A stretch of DNA of 8,086 bases from Frondihabitans sp. (GCA_025464735.1 JAODMX010000427.1:1-8086); one strand, 5' to 3'. Shown: positions 1-6,405, numbered from the stretch's first letter. The notes: a model not told the origin generated them from the sequence alone. Made by a program: numbers and translations.

Positions 1-76
1 GGGCGCGCCCCATGATGTAGATCAGACCGAGGCAGACGACCAAGAGAGTGACGGCCACGATCGTTGCGGTACTCAT
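1..76 (-). CDS. Small membrane peptide, 5' part only
   Basis: Twenty-five codons are visible before the window ends. The peptide starts MSTATIVAVTLLVVCLGL and continues IYIMGRA, which is one hydrophobic membrane-spanning stretch (about residues 5-22) followed by a positive charge. The ATG at 76-74 overlaps the TGA of the translocase gene (ATGA) and has a strong AGGAGGT ribosome site at 83-89 with 6 bases of spacing, so the start is well supported and translation is probably coupled. Small membrane proteins next to translocase genes in actinomycete plasmids often belong to the spread (Spd) group, but nothing here is specific enough to name one. The 3' end lies outside the window, or at its right end if the molecule is circular. 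Confidence 0.72.
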   Translation of the reverse strand, partial: MSTATIVAVTLLVVCLGLIYIMGRA

Positions 77-1380
77 CGTGCGACCTCCTGTCGGTGGTGG
101 GTGTCGAGTGCGGTGCGGTCGCCGTCGACGAGCGCCTCCCAGCTCACCCGCCGCCCGGCGTGCGCGGCGGACAGGGCGCGGATCTCCGGCGTCGTGAGGT
201 AAGAGCAGCGGGCGTAGTGCCAGTCCTGGCCCGTCGGAACGATCGCCATTCCCGGCCGGGCGAGCCCGAGTGCCCGGCGCTGGACCTCCGCGTCCAGGCC
301 GCCAAGCACCATCTCCGCGGTCTGGGTGTCGTTGACCTGGAGGCAGATCCGGCCCGACACCTGCGCCCGGATGCTGGTGACGTGCTTGCCCAGGTCGGAG
401 CCGAAGCGCTGGCCGCAGAGGATCACATGGATGCCCATCGCCCGGACGAGCTGCACGACCCGCAGCAGCTCCCGGAGGATCTTCTCGGCCGACTTCTCCC
501 CGTCGTGGTCGTGCGTCAGCTCGGCCACCTCGTCGACGAGCACGAACACGCGGCGCAGCCGAACGCCGGCCTCGTCCGCTTCGGCCACGTTGCGCACACC
601 GAGCGCGCGCAGGATCGCGGCCCGCTGCTCGGCCAGCGCGAGAACGCGCCCGCAGGACGTCAGTACCTCGGCCTGCGTCGTGCAGACCTCCGTGTACCGG
701 GCGCGCCACGCCTCGGCCTCCAGCCCGAACTTGAGGTCCCAGAAGACGAGCGCGGCGTCCGTCGGTGCGATGGCTGCTTGCAGGCAGGACAGCAGCATCG
801 ACTTGCCCGAGCCGGTGGCGCCGCACACGAGCACGTGGGGGTGCTCGGTGAAGTCGACGACCATCGGGTCGCCGTTCTCGGCCGCGCCGCACGCCAGCCG
901 GCCGGGCTCCAGCTCTCGCGGTCGCTCCGTGACGCGGGTGAGCGGATCGCGGCGCAGGACGCGGAGCTCGAGGAAGCCGGGCTGCCCGTCGAGCTCCACG
1001 ACCTTGACCGCCTGGACGCGGGCGGTGTGCCGCAGCGGCGTGCAGGCCTCGGCGTACTGGGCGAGGTGCTGTCCCGGCCGCAAGTGGATGCGCGCCGACC
1101 AGCCGTGCGGCGCCACGCGGTAGCGGTCGAGCCGGGGAACGGCGAATACGTCGATGCGCAGCCGGCCCCCGTTCTCGTCGGAGCGGGTCCGCTGGATCGC
1201 CAGGCCGGTGTTCCCGCAGAAGGCCTTCCATCGAAGACCGAGACGGAGTAGCGCGGCGACCGTCCACACGTAGCGCCAGCACGCGACGATCCACCGGGCC
1301 ATCGCCGCGCCGGTGCCGATGACCTGGGCGCGAACATGGCCCACCCGATCCGCCGTCGTCGGGAGCGTCGGAGCGGTCAT
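73..1380 (-). CDS. FtsK/SpoIIIE-type DNA translocase (conjugative transfer)
   Basis: This is a 435-aa P-loop ATPase of the FtsK/SpoIIIE/TraB family. In actinomycete elements this single protein moves double-stranded DNA between mycelial cells. Walker A is GATGSGKS at residues 187-194. LVFWDLKFG (211-219) follows, as is typical for the family. Walker B is VFVLVDEVAEL (278-288, acidic pair D283/E284), and VILCGQR (319-325) fits the sensor strand. Residues ~21-50 are hydrophobic and Trp-rich and may anchor the protein to the membrane. The frame is open further upstream to 1512, but that stretch is Arg/Gly-rich and overlaps the 52-aa gene. I chose the ATG at 1380 because it overlaps that gene's stop (ATGA) and has GGAGG at 1391-1395. 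The length is between pSAM2 TraSA (about 300 aa) and the larger TraB proteins. It sits fourth in an overlapping operon. The translocase assignment is firm; the conjugation role is inferred from context. Confidence 0.9.
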   Translation of the reverse strand: MTAPTLPTTADRVGHVRAQVIGTGAAMARWIVACWRYVWTVAALLRLGLRWKAFCGNTGLAIQRTRSDENGGRLRIDVFAVPRLDRYRVAPHGWSARIHLRPGQHLAQYAEACTPLRHTARVQAVKVVELDGQPGFLELRVLRRDPLTRVTERPRELEPGRLACGAAENGDPMVVDFTEHPHVLVCGATGSGKSMLLSCLQAAIAPTDAALVFWDLKFGLEAEAWRARYTEVCTTQAEVLTSCGRVLALAEQRAAILRALGVRNVAEADEAGVRLRRVFVLVDEVAELTHDHDGEKSAEKILRELLRVVQLVRAMGIHVILCGQRFGSDLGKHVTSIRAQVSGRICLQVNDTQTAEMVLGGLDAEVQRRALGLARPGMAIVPTGQDWHYARCSYLTTPEIRALSAAHAGRRVSWEALVDGDRTALDTHHRQEVAR

Positions 1381-1535
1381 GATGCGACCACCTCCACCAG
1401 CTCGCCGAGCCACACCCAGCCACCGCACGAGGGGCAGCCGTCGGCCGCGAGGCCAGCGAACTCCTCCAGACCGACCGTCACCGGCTCCCACGTGTTGCGG
1501 CATGACGAGCACACGAGGACGGCCACCTCATACAT
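1377..1535 (-). CDS. 52-aa CxxC/CxxC zinc-ribbon-like protein
   Basis: The protein starts MYEVAVLVCSSCRNTWEPVT, carries a second pair GCPSCGGW at residues 33-40, and ends in VEVVAS. The pairs C9/C12 and C34/C37 are the spacing of a zinc ribbon, with aromatic residues around the knuckles. The ATG at 1535-1533 overlaps the stop of the preceding gene by 8 bases and its own TGA overlaps the translocase ATG by 4, so it sits between two coupled genes. GGTGAG five bases upstream is a weak ribosome site, in line with coupling. It is too short for most gene callers. Function is unknown: it could bind DNA or help load the translocase, but only the metal-site pattern is seen. Confidence 0.72.
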   Translation of the reverse strand: MYEVAVLVCSSCRNTWEPVTVGLEEFAGLAADGCPSCGGWVWLGELVEVVAS

Positions 1536-1953
1536 GTGTGCTCACCGCCCGGTGCTCCACGAGCGCACGCAGCGCCCCGAGCGGAAGGGCGTGCTCCTCG
1601 TCGTCGGGGGGCAGTCCGAGGAAGCATCCGGTGTCGACGAGGTGCTCGCCCGACAGGTGGGTCCACACCTCCAGCTGCACGCCGTCGAGCACTCCCGTGA
1701 CCGCCAGCCGGATGTACTCCTCCCGCTCGATGCCGTAGGCGGCCCGATCCGGCAGGACGTCGGCCCAGGCGAGGAGGGCTGACACGCGGTCGCCGTCCTC
1801 GGTGCCCGAGAACTGCAGCAGCAGGCGCGTCGGCGCGGTGTTCCGGACCTGCACCGCCGCGATGGAGGGCAGATCGGCCAGTGGCAGAGCAAGCAGCCCG
1901 ACGCCGACCTTCGCGATCGCGCCGGCCATGTCCACCGTGCACCAGCGCATCAC
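1528..1953 (-). CDS. Hypothetical protein, 141 aa (transfer operon)
   Basis: I do not recognise this family. The 141-aa product has no membrane segment or clear catalytic motif. It contains a β-rich middle (AVQVRNTAPTRLLLQFSG, residues ~33-50) and an acidic loop GLPPDDEEHALP near residue 115. Two adjacent starts are possible, GTG at 1953-1951 and ATG at 1950-1948. The GTG gives the usual 4-base overlap (GTGA) with the upstream gene, and GAGG lies about 7 bases ahead. The gene is clearly real: its frame has GC-rich third positions and is locked between overlapping neighbours. Operon position suggests an accessory role in transfer or its control, which is inference only. Confidence 0.75.
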   Translation of the reverse strand: MMRWCTVDMAGAIAKVGVGLLALPLADLPSIAAVQVRNTAPTRLLLQFSGTEDGDRVSALLAWADVLPDRAAYGIEREEYIRLAVTGVLDGVQLEVWTHLSGEHLVDTGCFLGLPPDDEEHALPLGALRALVEHRAVSTHV

Positions 1954-2342
1954 GCCACCGCCTCGGCGGCAGGACGCGGCTTGCTGCCCGCGCTGAGCGG
2001 ACGCAGCCCGCCGGCCCGGTACCAGACCTGCACGCCGACCACCTGACCCTCACGGTTCTTCTTCTCCATCACGCCGATCTCGAAGTCGCTGACCTCCACC
2101 GGAGTGCCGGGGGCGAGGTTGTCGCCCGGGTTCTTGTCGCTGACCAACCCGACATTGATCAGTTCGCGCTGCGGGCGACCGAAGGCGACGAACTCCGCCG
2201 CGATCTGGGCCGTCCACTTGGGCGTGCCGTCCTTGCTGACCTCCTGGCGGAACGGGTCGCCGAACGCCGTCTTGGCGTCGACACCGAGCAGGAGGAGGGA
2301 GACGAACGTACGAGCCTGGTCGACCTTGAAGTTCTGAAGCAC
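1950..2342 (-). CDS. First gene of transfer operon, ~130 aa, possibly Pra-like activator
   Basis: The product is 130 aa and soluble. It starts MLQNFKVDQARTFVSLLLLG. A middle segment with GTPKWTAQIAAEF is followed by APGTPVEVSDFEIGV and VQVWYRAGGLRPL, and the tail is Ala/Pro-rich and disordered-looking. The alternation of short β-strands (…PVW/KW… then …GTPVEV… then …YRAGGLR…) recalls the small proteins annotated as plasmid replication, integration and excision activators (Pra of pSAM2) that also lie beside GntR and Nudix genes. I have no alignment, so this is a weak suggestion. The start is the GTG at 2342-2340, supported by AGGAGA at 2351-2356 with 8 bases of spacing. It heads the operon and is preceded by the operator-like repeats at 2377-2431. 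Confidence 0.75.
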   Translation of the reverse strand: MLQNFKVDQARTFVSLLLLGVDAKTAFGDPFRQEVSKDGTPKWTAQIAAEFVAFGRPQRELINVGLVSDKNPGDNLAPGTPVEVSDFEIGVMEKKNREGQVVGVQVWYRAGGLRPLSAGSKPRPAAEAVA

Positions 2343-2350
2343 TGGACTGC

Positions 2351-2356
2351 TCTCCT
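2351..2356 (-). promoter_or_regulatory. Ribosome binding site for the first transfer-operon gene
   Basis: AGGAGA on the minus strand lies 8 bases before the GTG at 2342. It decides the start of the 130-aa protein, because the overlapping alternative frame in this region lacks such a site at its first codon. Confidence 0.65.
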
Positions 2357-2376
2357 GGATGAGGCGACACCCGAGG

Positions 2377-2431
2377 AACTCCTCTAGGCATGTTCAAGGT
2401 ATCACGATTCAACTAGGTACCTAGAGGAGTT
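2377..2431. promoter_or_regulatory. Operator-like inverted repeat and palindrome before the transfer operon
   Basis: AACTCCTCTAGG at 2377-2388 is repeated exactly as its reverse complement at 2420-2431, with 31 bases between the arms. The right arm overlaps a perfect 12-bp palindrome, CTAGGTACCTAG (2413-2424). The stretch is AT-rich compared with its surroundings and lies just upstream of the operon start at 2342. These are the features expected of a promoter with a dimeric repressor site. The adjacent GntR protein is the obvious candidate ligand. A minus-strand promoter must lie here, but I could not settle on a single -35/-10 pair. No other gene is seen in 2343-2469. Confidence 0.6.
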
Positions 2432-2469
2432 GGAACGAGCAGAGACGGTCCCGGCCTGTGCGGGCCAGC

Positions 2470-3246
2470 TCAGCGAGCGGGGAAGTCGTACTCCAGCACG
2501 TAGGCCGGTGCTGCCTTCACGGTGTCGCACACCTCGACGGCGCGGCCGTCGGTGTCGTACGCGGTGCGGAGCACGGTCAGCACAGGCGTTCCCGGTCCGA
2601 GCTTCAGCCGGCGCCGCTCGTCGGCCGTCGGCATCCGCGCCGTGATCTCCTCGGTGAACCGGTCGAGCATGTGGCCGCTCTCCTCCAGGCGGGCGTAGAT
2701 GCCGCCCGGCCCGGTGTCCTGCTCGGCGATGCGCGTGCCCTCGGCCAGGTCCACGGGGATGTAGGAGACGGCGGTCTCCACCGGCTGCCCCTCGGCGAGG
2801 TAGCGCCGCGACCGAATCACCACGTCGGCGGCCTCGTCGAGCTTGAGCCGCTCCCGGACGAGGTCGGGCGCCGGCCCCCGACCGACGTGGATCTCGTCGA
2901 CGCCCGGAGTCACGCCGGCCTTCTCGGCCTCGGCGAGGAACGCGGCCTGCCCGGCGTCGCGGTGGCGCCGCGCGAACCGGTCGGAGGCGAGCCGGCGCAC
3001 GGGTGCCGGTAGACGGACGAACACGCCGCGGCCCTGCTCGGCAACGACCCGGCCCTCGGCGCGGAGTTCCTGAATCGCCTGCCGCGCGGTCATGCGGGCC
3101 ACGTCGTAGTGCCGCATCAGCTCGGCCTCGGAAGGGAGCTTGTCGCCGGCCGCCAGGTCCCCGCGGTCGATCGCGGTGCGCAGCTGGTCGGCGATCTGGC
3201 GATAGGGCGCGCGGTCATCGCTCCTGTCGAGCGACCCGAGTGCCAC
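2470..3246 (-). CDS. GntR-family repressor with UTRA domain (KorSA-like)
   Basis: The 258-aa regulator has an N-terminal GntR winged helix (residues ~14-78). Its start PYRQIADQLRTAIDRGDL, the helix-turn-helix region LPSEAELMRHYDVARMTARQ and the wing GRVVAEQGRGVFV are typical of the family. A C-terminal UTRA ligand-sensing domain follows (~100-252, with the family-like strand PVLTVLRTAYDTDGRAVE). The frame runs on upstream to 3774, but that part is the antisense of the Nudix gene. I take the GTG at 3246-3244 as the start, so the protein begins MALGSLDRSDDRAPYRQIAD. GGAGG lies 4 bases ahead, which is close. In pSAM2 the GntR protein KorSA represses the replication/transfer activator and itself. 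The same role here is supported by the position between the operon and a divergent Nudix gene and by the shared motifs in both promoter regions. Confidence 0.88.
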   Translation of the reverse strand: MALGSLDRSDDRAPYRQIADQLRTAIDRGDLAAGDKLPSEAELMRHYDVARMTARQAIQELRAEGRVVAEQGRGVFVRLPAPVRRLASDRFARRHRDAGQAAFLAEAEKAGVTPGVDEIHVGRGPAPDLVRERLKLDEAADVVIRSRRYLAEGQPVETAVSYIPVDLAEGTRIAEQDTGPGGIYARLEESGHMLDRFTEEITARMPTADERRRLKLGPGTPVLTVLRTAYDTDGRAVEVCDTVKAAPAYVLEYDFPAR

Positions 3247-3324
3247 AACTCCTCCAGACGTGTAGGTAGCTGTAGCGTACGGCCACCACAGGCAACAGGA
3301 GCAACTAGAGGCGCTGGAGGTTCG
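3247..3324. promoter_or_regulatory. Divergent promoter/operator region between gntR and the Nudix gene
   Basis: This 78-base spacer holds AACTCCTCCAG (3247-3257) followed by TAGGTAGCT (3263-3271). The operon promoter carries both elements in the same relative order on its minus strand (AACTCCTCTAG joined to TAGGTACCT). The first element coincides with the GGAGGAG ribosome site of gntR, so a bound repressor would also cover its own translation start region. CTGGAGG at 3314-3320 is the ribosome site of the Nudix gene. The interval is the only AT-richer stretch between the two genes, so both promoters must be here. Exact -10 and -35 boxes are not clear to me. Confidence 0.55.
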
Positions 3325-3747
3325 GTGGCGGACACCCCGAAGCACTCCGTGAGCGTTGCCGGCATCGTCATCCGCGACGACGGCCGCATCCTCGCGATCC
3401 AGCGTCGCGACAACCAGCACTGGGAGCCTCCGGGCGGCGTGCTGGAGCTGGACGAGACGTTCGAGGCCGGCGTCCGCCGCGAGGTTCGCGAGGAGACCGG
3501 CGTCGAGGTCGAGGTCGAGCGCCTCAGCGGGGTCTACAAGAACCTGCCGCGCGGAATCGTCGCGATGGTGTTCCGATGCCACCCTCGCAGCGAGGCCGTC
3601 AGCAGCACCGACGAAGCGAGCCGAATCGGCTGGCTGACCGTCGACGAGATCACCAAGCACATGGACCCCGCCTACGCAGTCCGTGTTACGGATGCTTTTG
3701 AGTACACCCCTGCGAGTCGCACTCATGACGGTGTCAGAATCGTATGA
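3325..3747 (+). CDS. Nudix hydrolase-like protein (Pif-like candidate)
   Basis: The 140-aa protein has a complete Nudix box, G(x5)E(x7)REVxEExGV, from G38 to V60, including E53, E56 and E57 for metal binding. It begins MADTPKHSVSVAGIVIRDDG, and QRRDNQHWEPPGG precedes the box. The family cleaves nucleoside diphosphates linked to another group. The substrate cannot be predicted here. In pSAM2 the immunity factor Pif carries a Nudix motif and blocks entry of a second copy, and elements of this type commonly pair a Nudix gene with a GntR gene, so an immunity role is plausible. The GTG at 3325 is preceded by GGAGG with 4 bases of spacing; a longer frame from 3109 is antisense to gntR and was refused. 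Oddly, the last ~22 codons (from 3681) switch to AT-ending codons like those of the cargo block downstream. Confidence 0.88.
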   Translation: MADTPKHSVSVAGIVIRDDGRILAIQRRDNQHWEPPGGVLELDETFEAGVRREVREETGVEVEVERLSGVYKNLPRGIVAMVFRCHPRSEAVSSTDEASRIGWLTVDEITKHMDPAYAVRVTDAFEYTPASRTHDGVRIV

Positions 3748-3781
3748 ATGCACGAAGTATCGCGACGGCGCCAACCATCAA

Positions 3782-5158
3782 CTACCAGTACATCGCAATT
3801 ACGTCTGTGTCGATATAGCGCTGGTCACTCGAGTTCTGAGGCGGTGTAGCTGCCGCCCCCGGCAGAAGAGCACCATTCGGGTCTAGCCCTGCTTCTGCAA
3901 GGCACTCCACCCGAAACGTAGCAGCCAGCGTCGGATCTATCGCCGGTGATGGCAGATTGACGCTAGCTTCGACTGCATTGAACGCCGCCCTCCGATCATC
4001 GATTGAGTCGAAGTTTTCAGCGCCAGCATCGGTCGCGATATCGACCGCGATACGCGCCGATTCCGTTAGGGTATGACCGCGACTTTCGGCGATCCTGCCC
4101 GCGTATGCCACCAATGCAATCTTTCGCCTATGCCTTGCTTGACTACCTGCACCGATTGCCGCTGCGCCAGCCATCGCCTCCAGAACGCCTTGACCCATCA
4201 CCTCCATCTGGACGGTTAAGTCAGGTACGGCCACTTCGAGCACTTCGGCAAGCTTAACCGGAGTCCACGATCTACGAATGCCGAGTCGATTTATTCGACA
4301 AAGTACAGTAAATCTTGAGTCCGAGAACAAGATGCGGCGCAGATCTTTCCAGTACAACTGCTCATCTGTCACGCCAACAACGAAGACTTCCTTTGAAGGT
4401 GGTCGTTCAACATCCGGGAGTCCATCTATCGCGCGTTGGTGGACGAGATACTCTTTCCCGTCAATATCGACGCATCGATAATCAACCATCTTGCATTTGA
4501 TCGGAACTAGGCCAACCATGAACTTGCCCAGGACGCGATTCATGATGCGTGCTTGCTCGAATTGTGACCGGACCTCCGGTGTCACCATAGCCGGGTGCTC
4601 ATCAAGCAGCTCCGACATGGCATCAATAATCGAACTTACTCGATACACTGGATCGACTGATACCTCAACAACAGCCTCGACAAGTTCCCCACGACTGAGC
4701 TTCTCAGATGCGAGGACCCAAGGCTCAGCTTTCCCACGCATAGCACCTGCTTTGAGGTCCACCCAAGATGCATAAGGTGCTGAATCTGCCGATGGGGGCG
4801 GCAGAATCAATCGACTCTCCACCTCCAGCAGCTTTTTGAAGGTCGACTGAACCGTCGCCTTCCTCAGAACTTGGGTGCTACTGCCCCTAGTTCCCTGAAT
4901 CTTCGTCGCAGCCTTAGCCTTCGCTACAGGACTGAGGCCCAACTCTATGTCCGCACTGCTCTCTGTCATGAGAGATGCTGTCTGACCCTCGGTCAATTCA
5001 GAGGTTACTTCCCCTAATCGGGATGCGATGAGGCTATATACGCTTACCTCGTCTAGGTAAACGAATTCACGGCGGTCAGTGCCTCGCGAATTCGTCAAGG
5101 CTCGCTGCACTCGATACCTGGAACGCCAAGCGACAAATCTCTCGCGTAAACTGGCCAC
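3782..5158 (-). CDS. 458-aa protein, DUF6414-like; partner of AAA+ ATPase
   Basis: After a basic, Arg-rich leader comes REFVYLDEVSVYSLIASR (residues 30-47), then TQVLRKATVQSTFKKLLE (95-112). Later conserved-looking blocks are FMVGLVPIKCKMVDYRCVDI, EVFVVGVTDEQLYWKDLRR and FTVLCRINRLGIRRSWTPVK. From memory this pattern belongs to the uncharacterised DUF6414 group found in actinobacteria. I could not confirm that by search. A small-residue, Ala/Gly-rich stretch (MGQGVLEAMAGAAAIGAGSQ) near residues 324-343 may be a short amphipathic or membrane-touching helix. No nuclease, protease or kinase signature is visible. The GTG start at 5158 lies 2 bases after the ATPase stop and uses an AGGAGA site inside the end of the ATPase gene, so the pair is co-translated. 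Its end faces the Nudix gene tail-to-tail with 34 bases between and no clear terminator. Codon use is lower in GC than in the element backbone. Confidence 0.82.
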   Translation of the reverse strand: MASLRERFVAWRSRYRVQRALTNSRGTDRREFVYLDEVSVYSLIASRLGEVTSELTEGQTASLMTESSADIELGLSPVAKAKAATKIQGTRGSSTQVLRKATVQSTFKKLLEVESRLILPPPSADSAPYASWVDLKAGAMRGKAEPWVLASEKLSRGELVEAVVEVSVDPVYRVSSIIDAMSELLDEHPAMVTPEVRSQFEQARIMNRVLGKFMVGLVPIKCKMVDYRCVDIDGKEYLVHQRAIDGLPDVERPPSKEVFVVGVTDEQLYWKDLRRILFSDSRFTVLCRINRLGIRRSWTPVKLAEVLEVAVPDLTVQMEVMGQGVLEAMAGAAAIGAGSQARHRRKIALVAYAGRIAESRGHTLTESARIAVDIATDAGAENFDSIDDRRAAFNAVEASVNLPSPAIDPTLAATFRVECLAEAGLDPNGALLPGAAATPPQNSSDQRYIDTDVIAMYW

Positions 5159-5160
5159 TA

Positions 5161-6384
5161 CTATTCTCCTATGGTTGTATTTAGGAGAGCCCGCTTATCG
5201 CGGACGCGCTCGAACGCTCCCCAATAGTCTTCCTCATGTATAGCTGAGCGGCCACTCTTAACCGCGAGCAATGCGGCTTCAGTCCACATGGCGGTCAGTT
5301 CTGCGCCTGACCACCCGTCCGTTATTTCTGCCATCCGACGGTGCGAAAGCGCTCCCTCGGTTTTCAGTTTCCGTGACGACACCTCCAAGATTGCTTCACG
5401 ATCTTGCAATGATGGCAGTCCAAAATGGATCTGCCAGTCTAGTCTCCCTGGGCGGCGGAGTGCCACGTCAATATCTTGTGGTCTGTTGGTTGTGCCGATG
5501 ACTATCACATTCTGCTCCTGCCTGAAGCCATCGAGTGCAGTAAGGAGCTGTGCGACGACGCGACGAGAGTGCTCGTTAGAGTCCGTGTCACGGCGAGTGG
5601 CGATACTGTCAAGCTCGTCGAAGAACACAATAGCGCGCTTCTTGGTCGCAGCGTCGTCGAAGATCATTCGGATGATCTGCTCGCTCTGGCCAACCCACTT
5701 GTTGATAACCTCTGGCCCGCTAATTTCATAGAAGGTGGCCTTGCATACATCCGCGATTATCCTTGCCAGCATTGTCTTACCAGTTCCAGGTTCCCCCGTG
5801 AAGAGCACGCCCTTCACTGGGCGCGCATTGATCTCCTTCAGCTCTTCATGATGCGAAAGCGGAAGCTCGATCAACTCCTTGGCCCGCGCAACAACATCTG
5901 ACAGGCCGCCAAAGTCTGCAAACGAAGCGCGGCTCTCGGTGTCGGGTTCAACCCTGTACCTGTCGATAGCGCTTGGACCTATCTCACCTATGGAATCTAG
6001 GGCGCTTACCGACGTCTCCGACAGCACTCCGAGAACGCCGTCGTTATCTTCGTACTCTACTGTATTGCCGACTGCACAAACGACATCGGTGCTGGGTGGT
6101 AGTAGAACCAGTCGACCGCCATTATCCACCACAGTTCGCTCGTCAGACACCAATCGGACTACTCCGACTGACGTCGAGGTTGGCCACAGGTCATGCGGAA
6201 CCTTCGTGATTCGGCTTTGCGTCTGGTCGTAGAGCAACACGTCCCCGACGTTCAGGTCGAGCGACCCATCGTTGTCCGCAGTGCCAGTTAGCCCGTTCCG
6301 AAACTCCACATAAATGACGGACTCGTCATTACTGAAGGAGCGGACACGGAGTAGTTGCTGGCCCGCGCTTAGTCTGGTCTGCAT
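5161..6384 (-). CDS. AAA+ ATPase with proteasome-ATPase-like layout
   Basis: This 407-aa AAA+ protein is complete. Residues 1-130 are β-rich and look like one or two small OB-type barrels. ADFGGL (156-161) opens the ATPase module. It contains Walker A GEPGTGKT (197-204), pore loop NKWVG (228-232), Walker B AIVFFDELDS (251-260), sensor 1 GTTN (297-300), the arginine-finger segment ALRRPGRLD (308-316) and the lid motif GWSGAEL (357-363). All key residues are present, so it should hydrolyse ATP and thread or remodel protein substrates as a hexamer. The layout resembles Mpa/ARC and CDC48/VPS4 relatives, but there is no N-terminal coiled coil and no C-terminal Tyr motif for docking a proteasome core (it ends LLNTTIGE). 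The ATG at 6384 follows an in-frame TAG four codons upstream. No ribosome site is seen; a TAGCCT box at 6394-6399 makes a leaderless or near-leaderless transcript possible. It forms an operon with the 458-aa gene. Confidence 0.9.
   Translation of the reverse strand: MQTRLSAGQQLLRVRSFSNDESVIYVEFRNGLTGTADNDGSLDLNVGDVLLYDQTQSRITKVPHDLWPTSTSVGVVRLVSDERTVVDNGGRLVLLPPSTDVVCAVGNTVEYEDNDGVLGVLSETSVSALDSIGEIGPSAIDRYRVEPDTESRASFADFGGLSDVVARAKELIELPLSHHEELKEINARPVKGVLFTGEPGTGKTMLARIIADVCKATFYEISGPEVINKWVGQSEQIIRMIFDDAATKKRAIVFFDELDSIATRRDTDSNEHSRRVVAQLLTALDGFRQEQNVIVIGTTNRPQDIDVALRRPGRLDWQIHFGLPSLQDREAILEVSSRKLKTEGALSHRRMAEITDGWSGAELTAMWTEAALLAVKSGRSAIHEEDYWGAFERVRDKRALLNTTIGE
5165..5170 (-). promoter_or_regulatory. 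Ribosome binding site coupling the ATPase and its partner
   Basis: AGGAGA lies within the last three codons of the ATPase gene, 6 bases ahead of the partner's GTG at 5158. It fixes that start and implies that both proteins are made from one transcript. Confidence 0.65.
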
Positions 6385-6405
6385 GGTGACGGAAGGCTAC
6401 TTCGA

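Larger units (their letters stand above)
3680..6400. other. Lower-GC cargo block (two-gene cassette), boundaries approximate
   Basis: Base composition drops from about 70% GC in the flanks to about half in the rows I counted (29/60 at 3781-3840 and 33/60 at 5161-5220, against 43/60 at 7681-7740). Codons inside the block have mixed third positions. The left change falls inside the 3' end of the Nudix gene. The right one falls just upstream of the ATPase start, before the dyad-rich region that follows rep. No transposase, integrase or inverted terminal repeat is visible at either edge, so I regard it as horizontally acquired cargo of unknown mechanism rather than an insertion sequence. Confidence 0.6.

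Noticed and set aside
64..1251. Long plus-strand frame of 395 codons opposite the translocase gene
   Set aside because: It is antisense to a gene with clear Walker motifs. Its product is Arg/Ala/Gly-rich low complexity, as expected from the complement of GC-rich codons.
1381..1512. N-terminal extension of the translocase by 44 codons
   Set aside because: The extension is Arg/Gly-rich, overlaps the CxxC/CxxC small gene in another frame and has no better start than the ATG at 1380 with its GGAGG site.
2050..2412. 120-codon minus-strand frame overlapping the first transfer-operon gene
   Set aside because: It reads as Arg/Pro/Gly-rich shadow sequence, and the AGGAGA site serves the other frame (GTG at 2342).
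2458..3012. 184-codon plus-strand frame opposite gntR
   Set aside because: Antisense to a well-recognised GntR/UTRA gene, with no family-like motif of its own.
3109..3324. Extension of the Nudix frame to 212 aa
   Set aside because: The extra part is antisense to the GntR DNA-binding domain. The GTG at 3325 has its own ribosome site and gives a normal Nudix length.
3247..3774. Extension of the gntR frame across the Nudix gene
   Set aside because: The extension is the reverse complement of Nudix coding sequence, and GntR proteins begin shortly before PYRQIADQLR.
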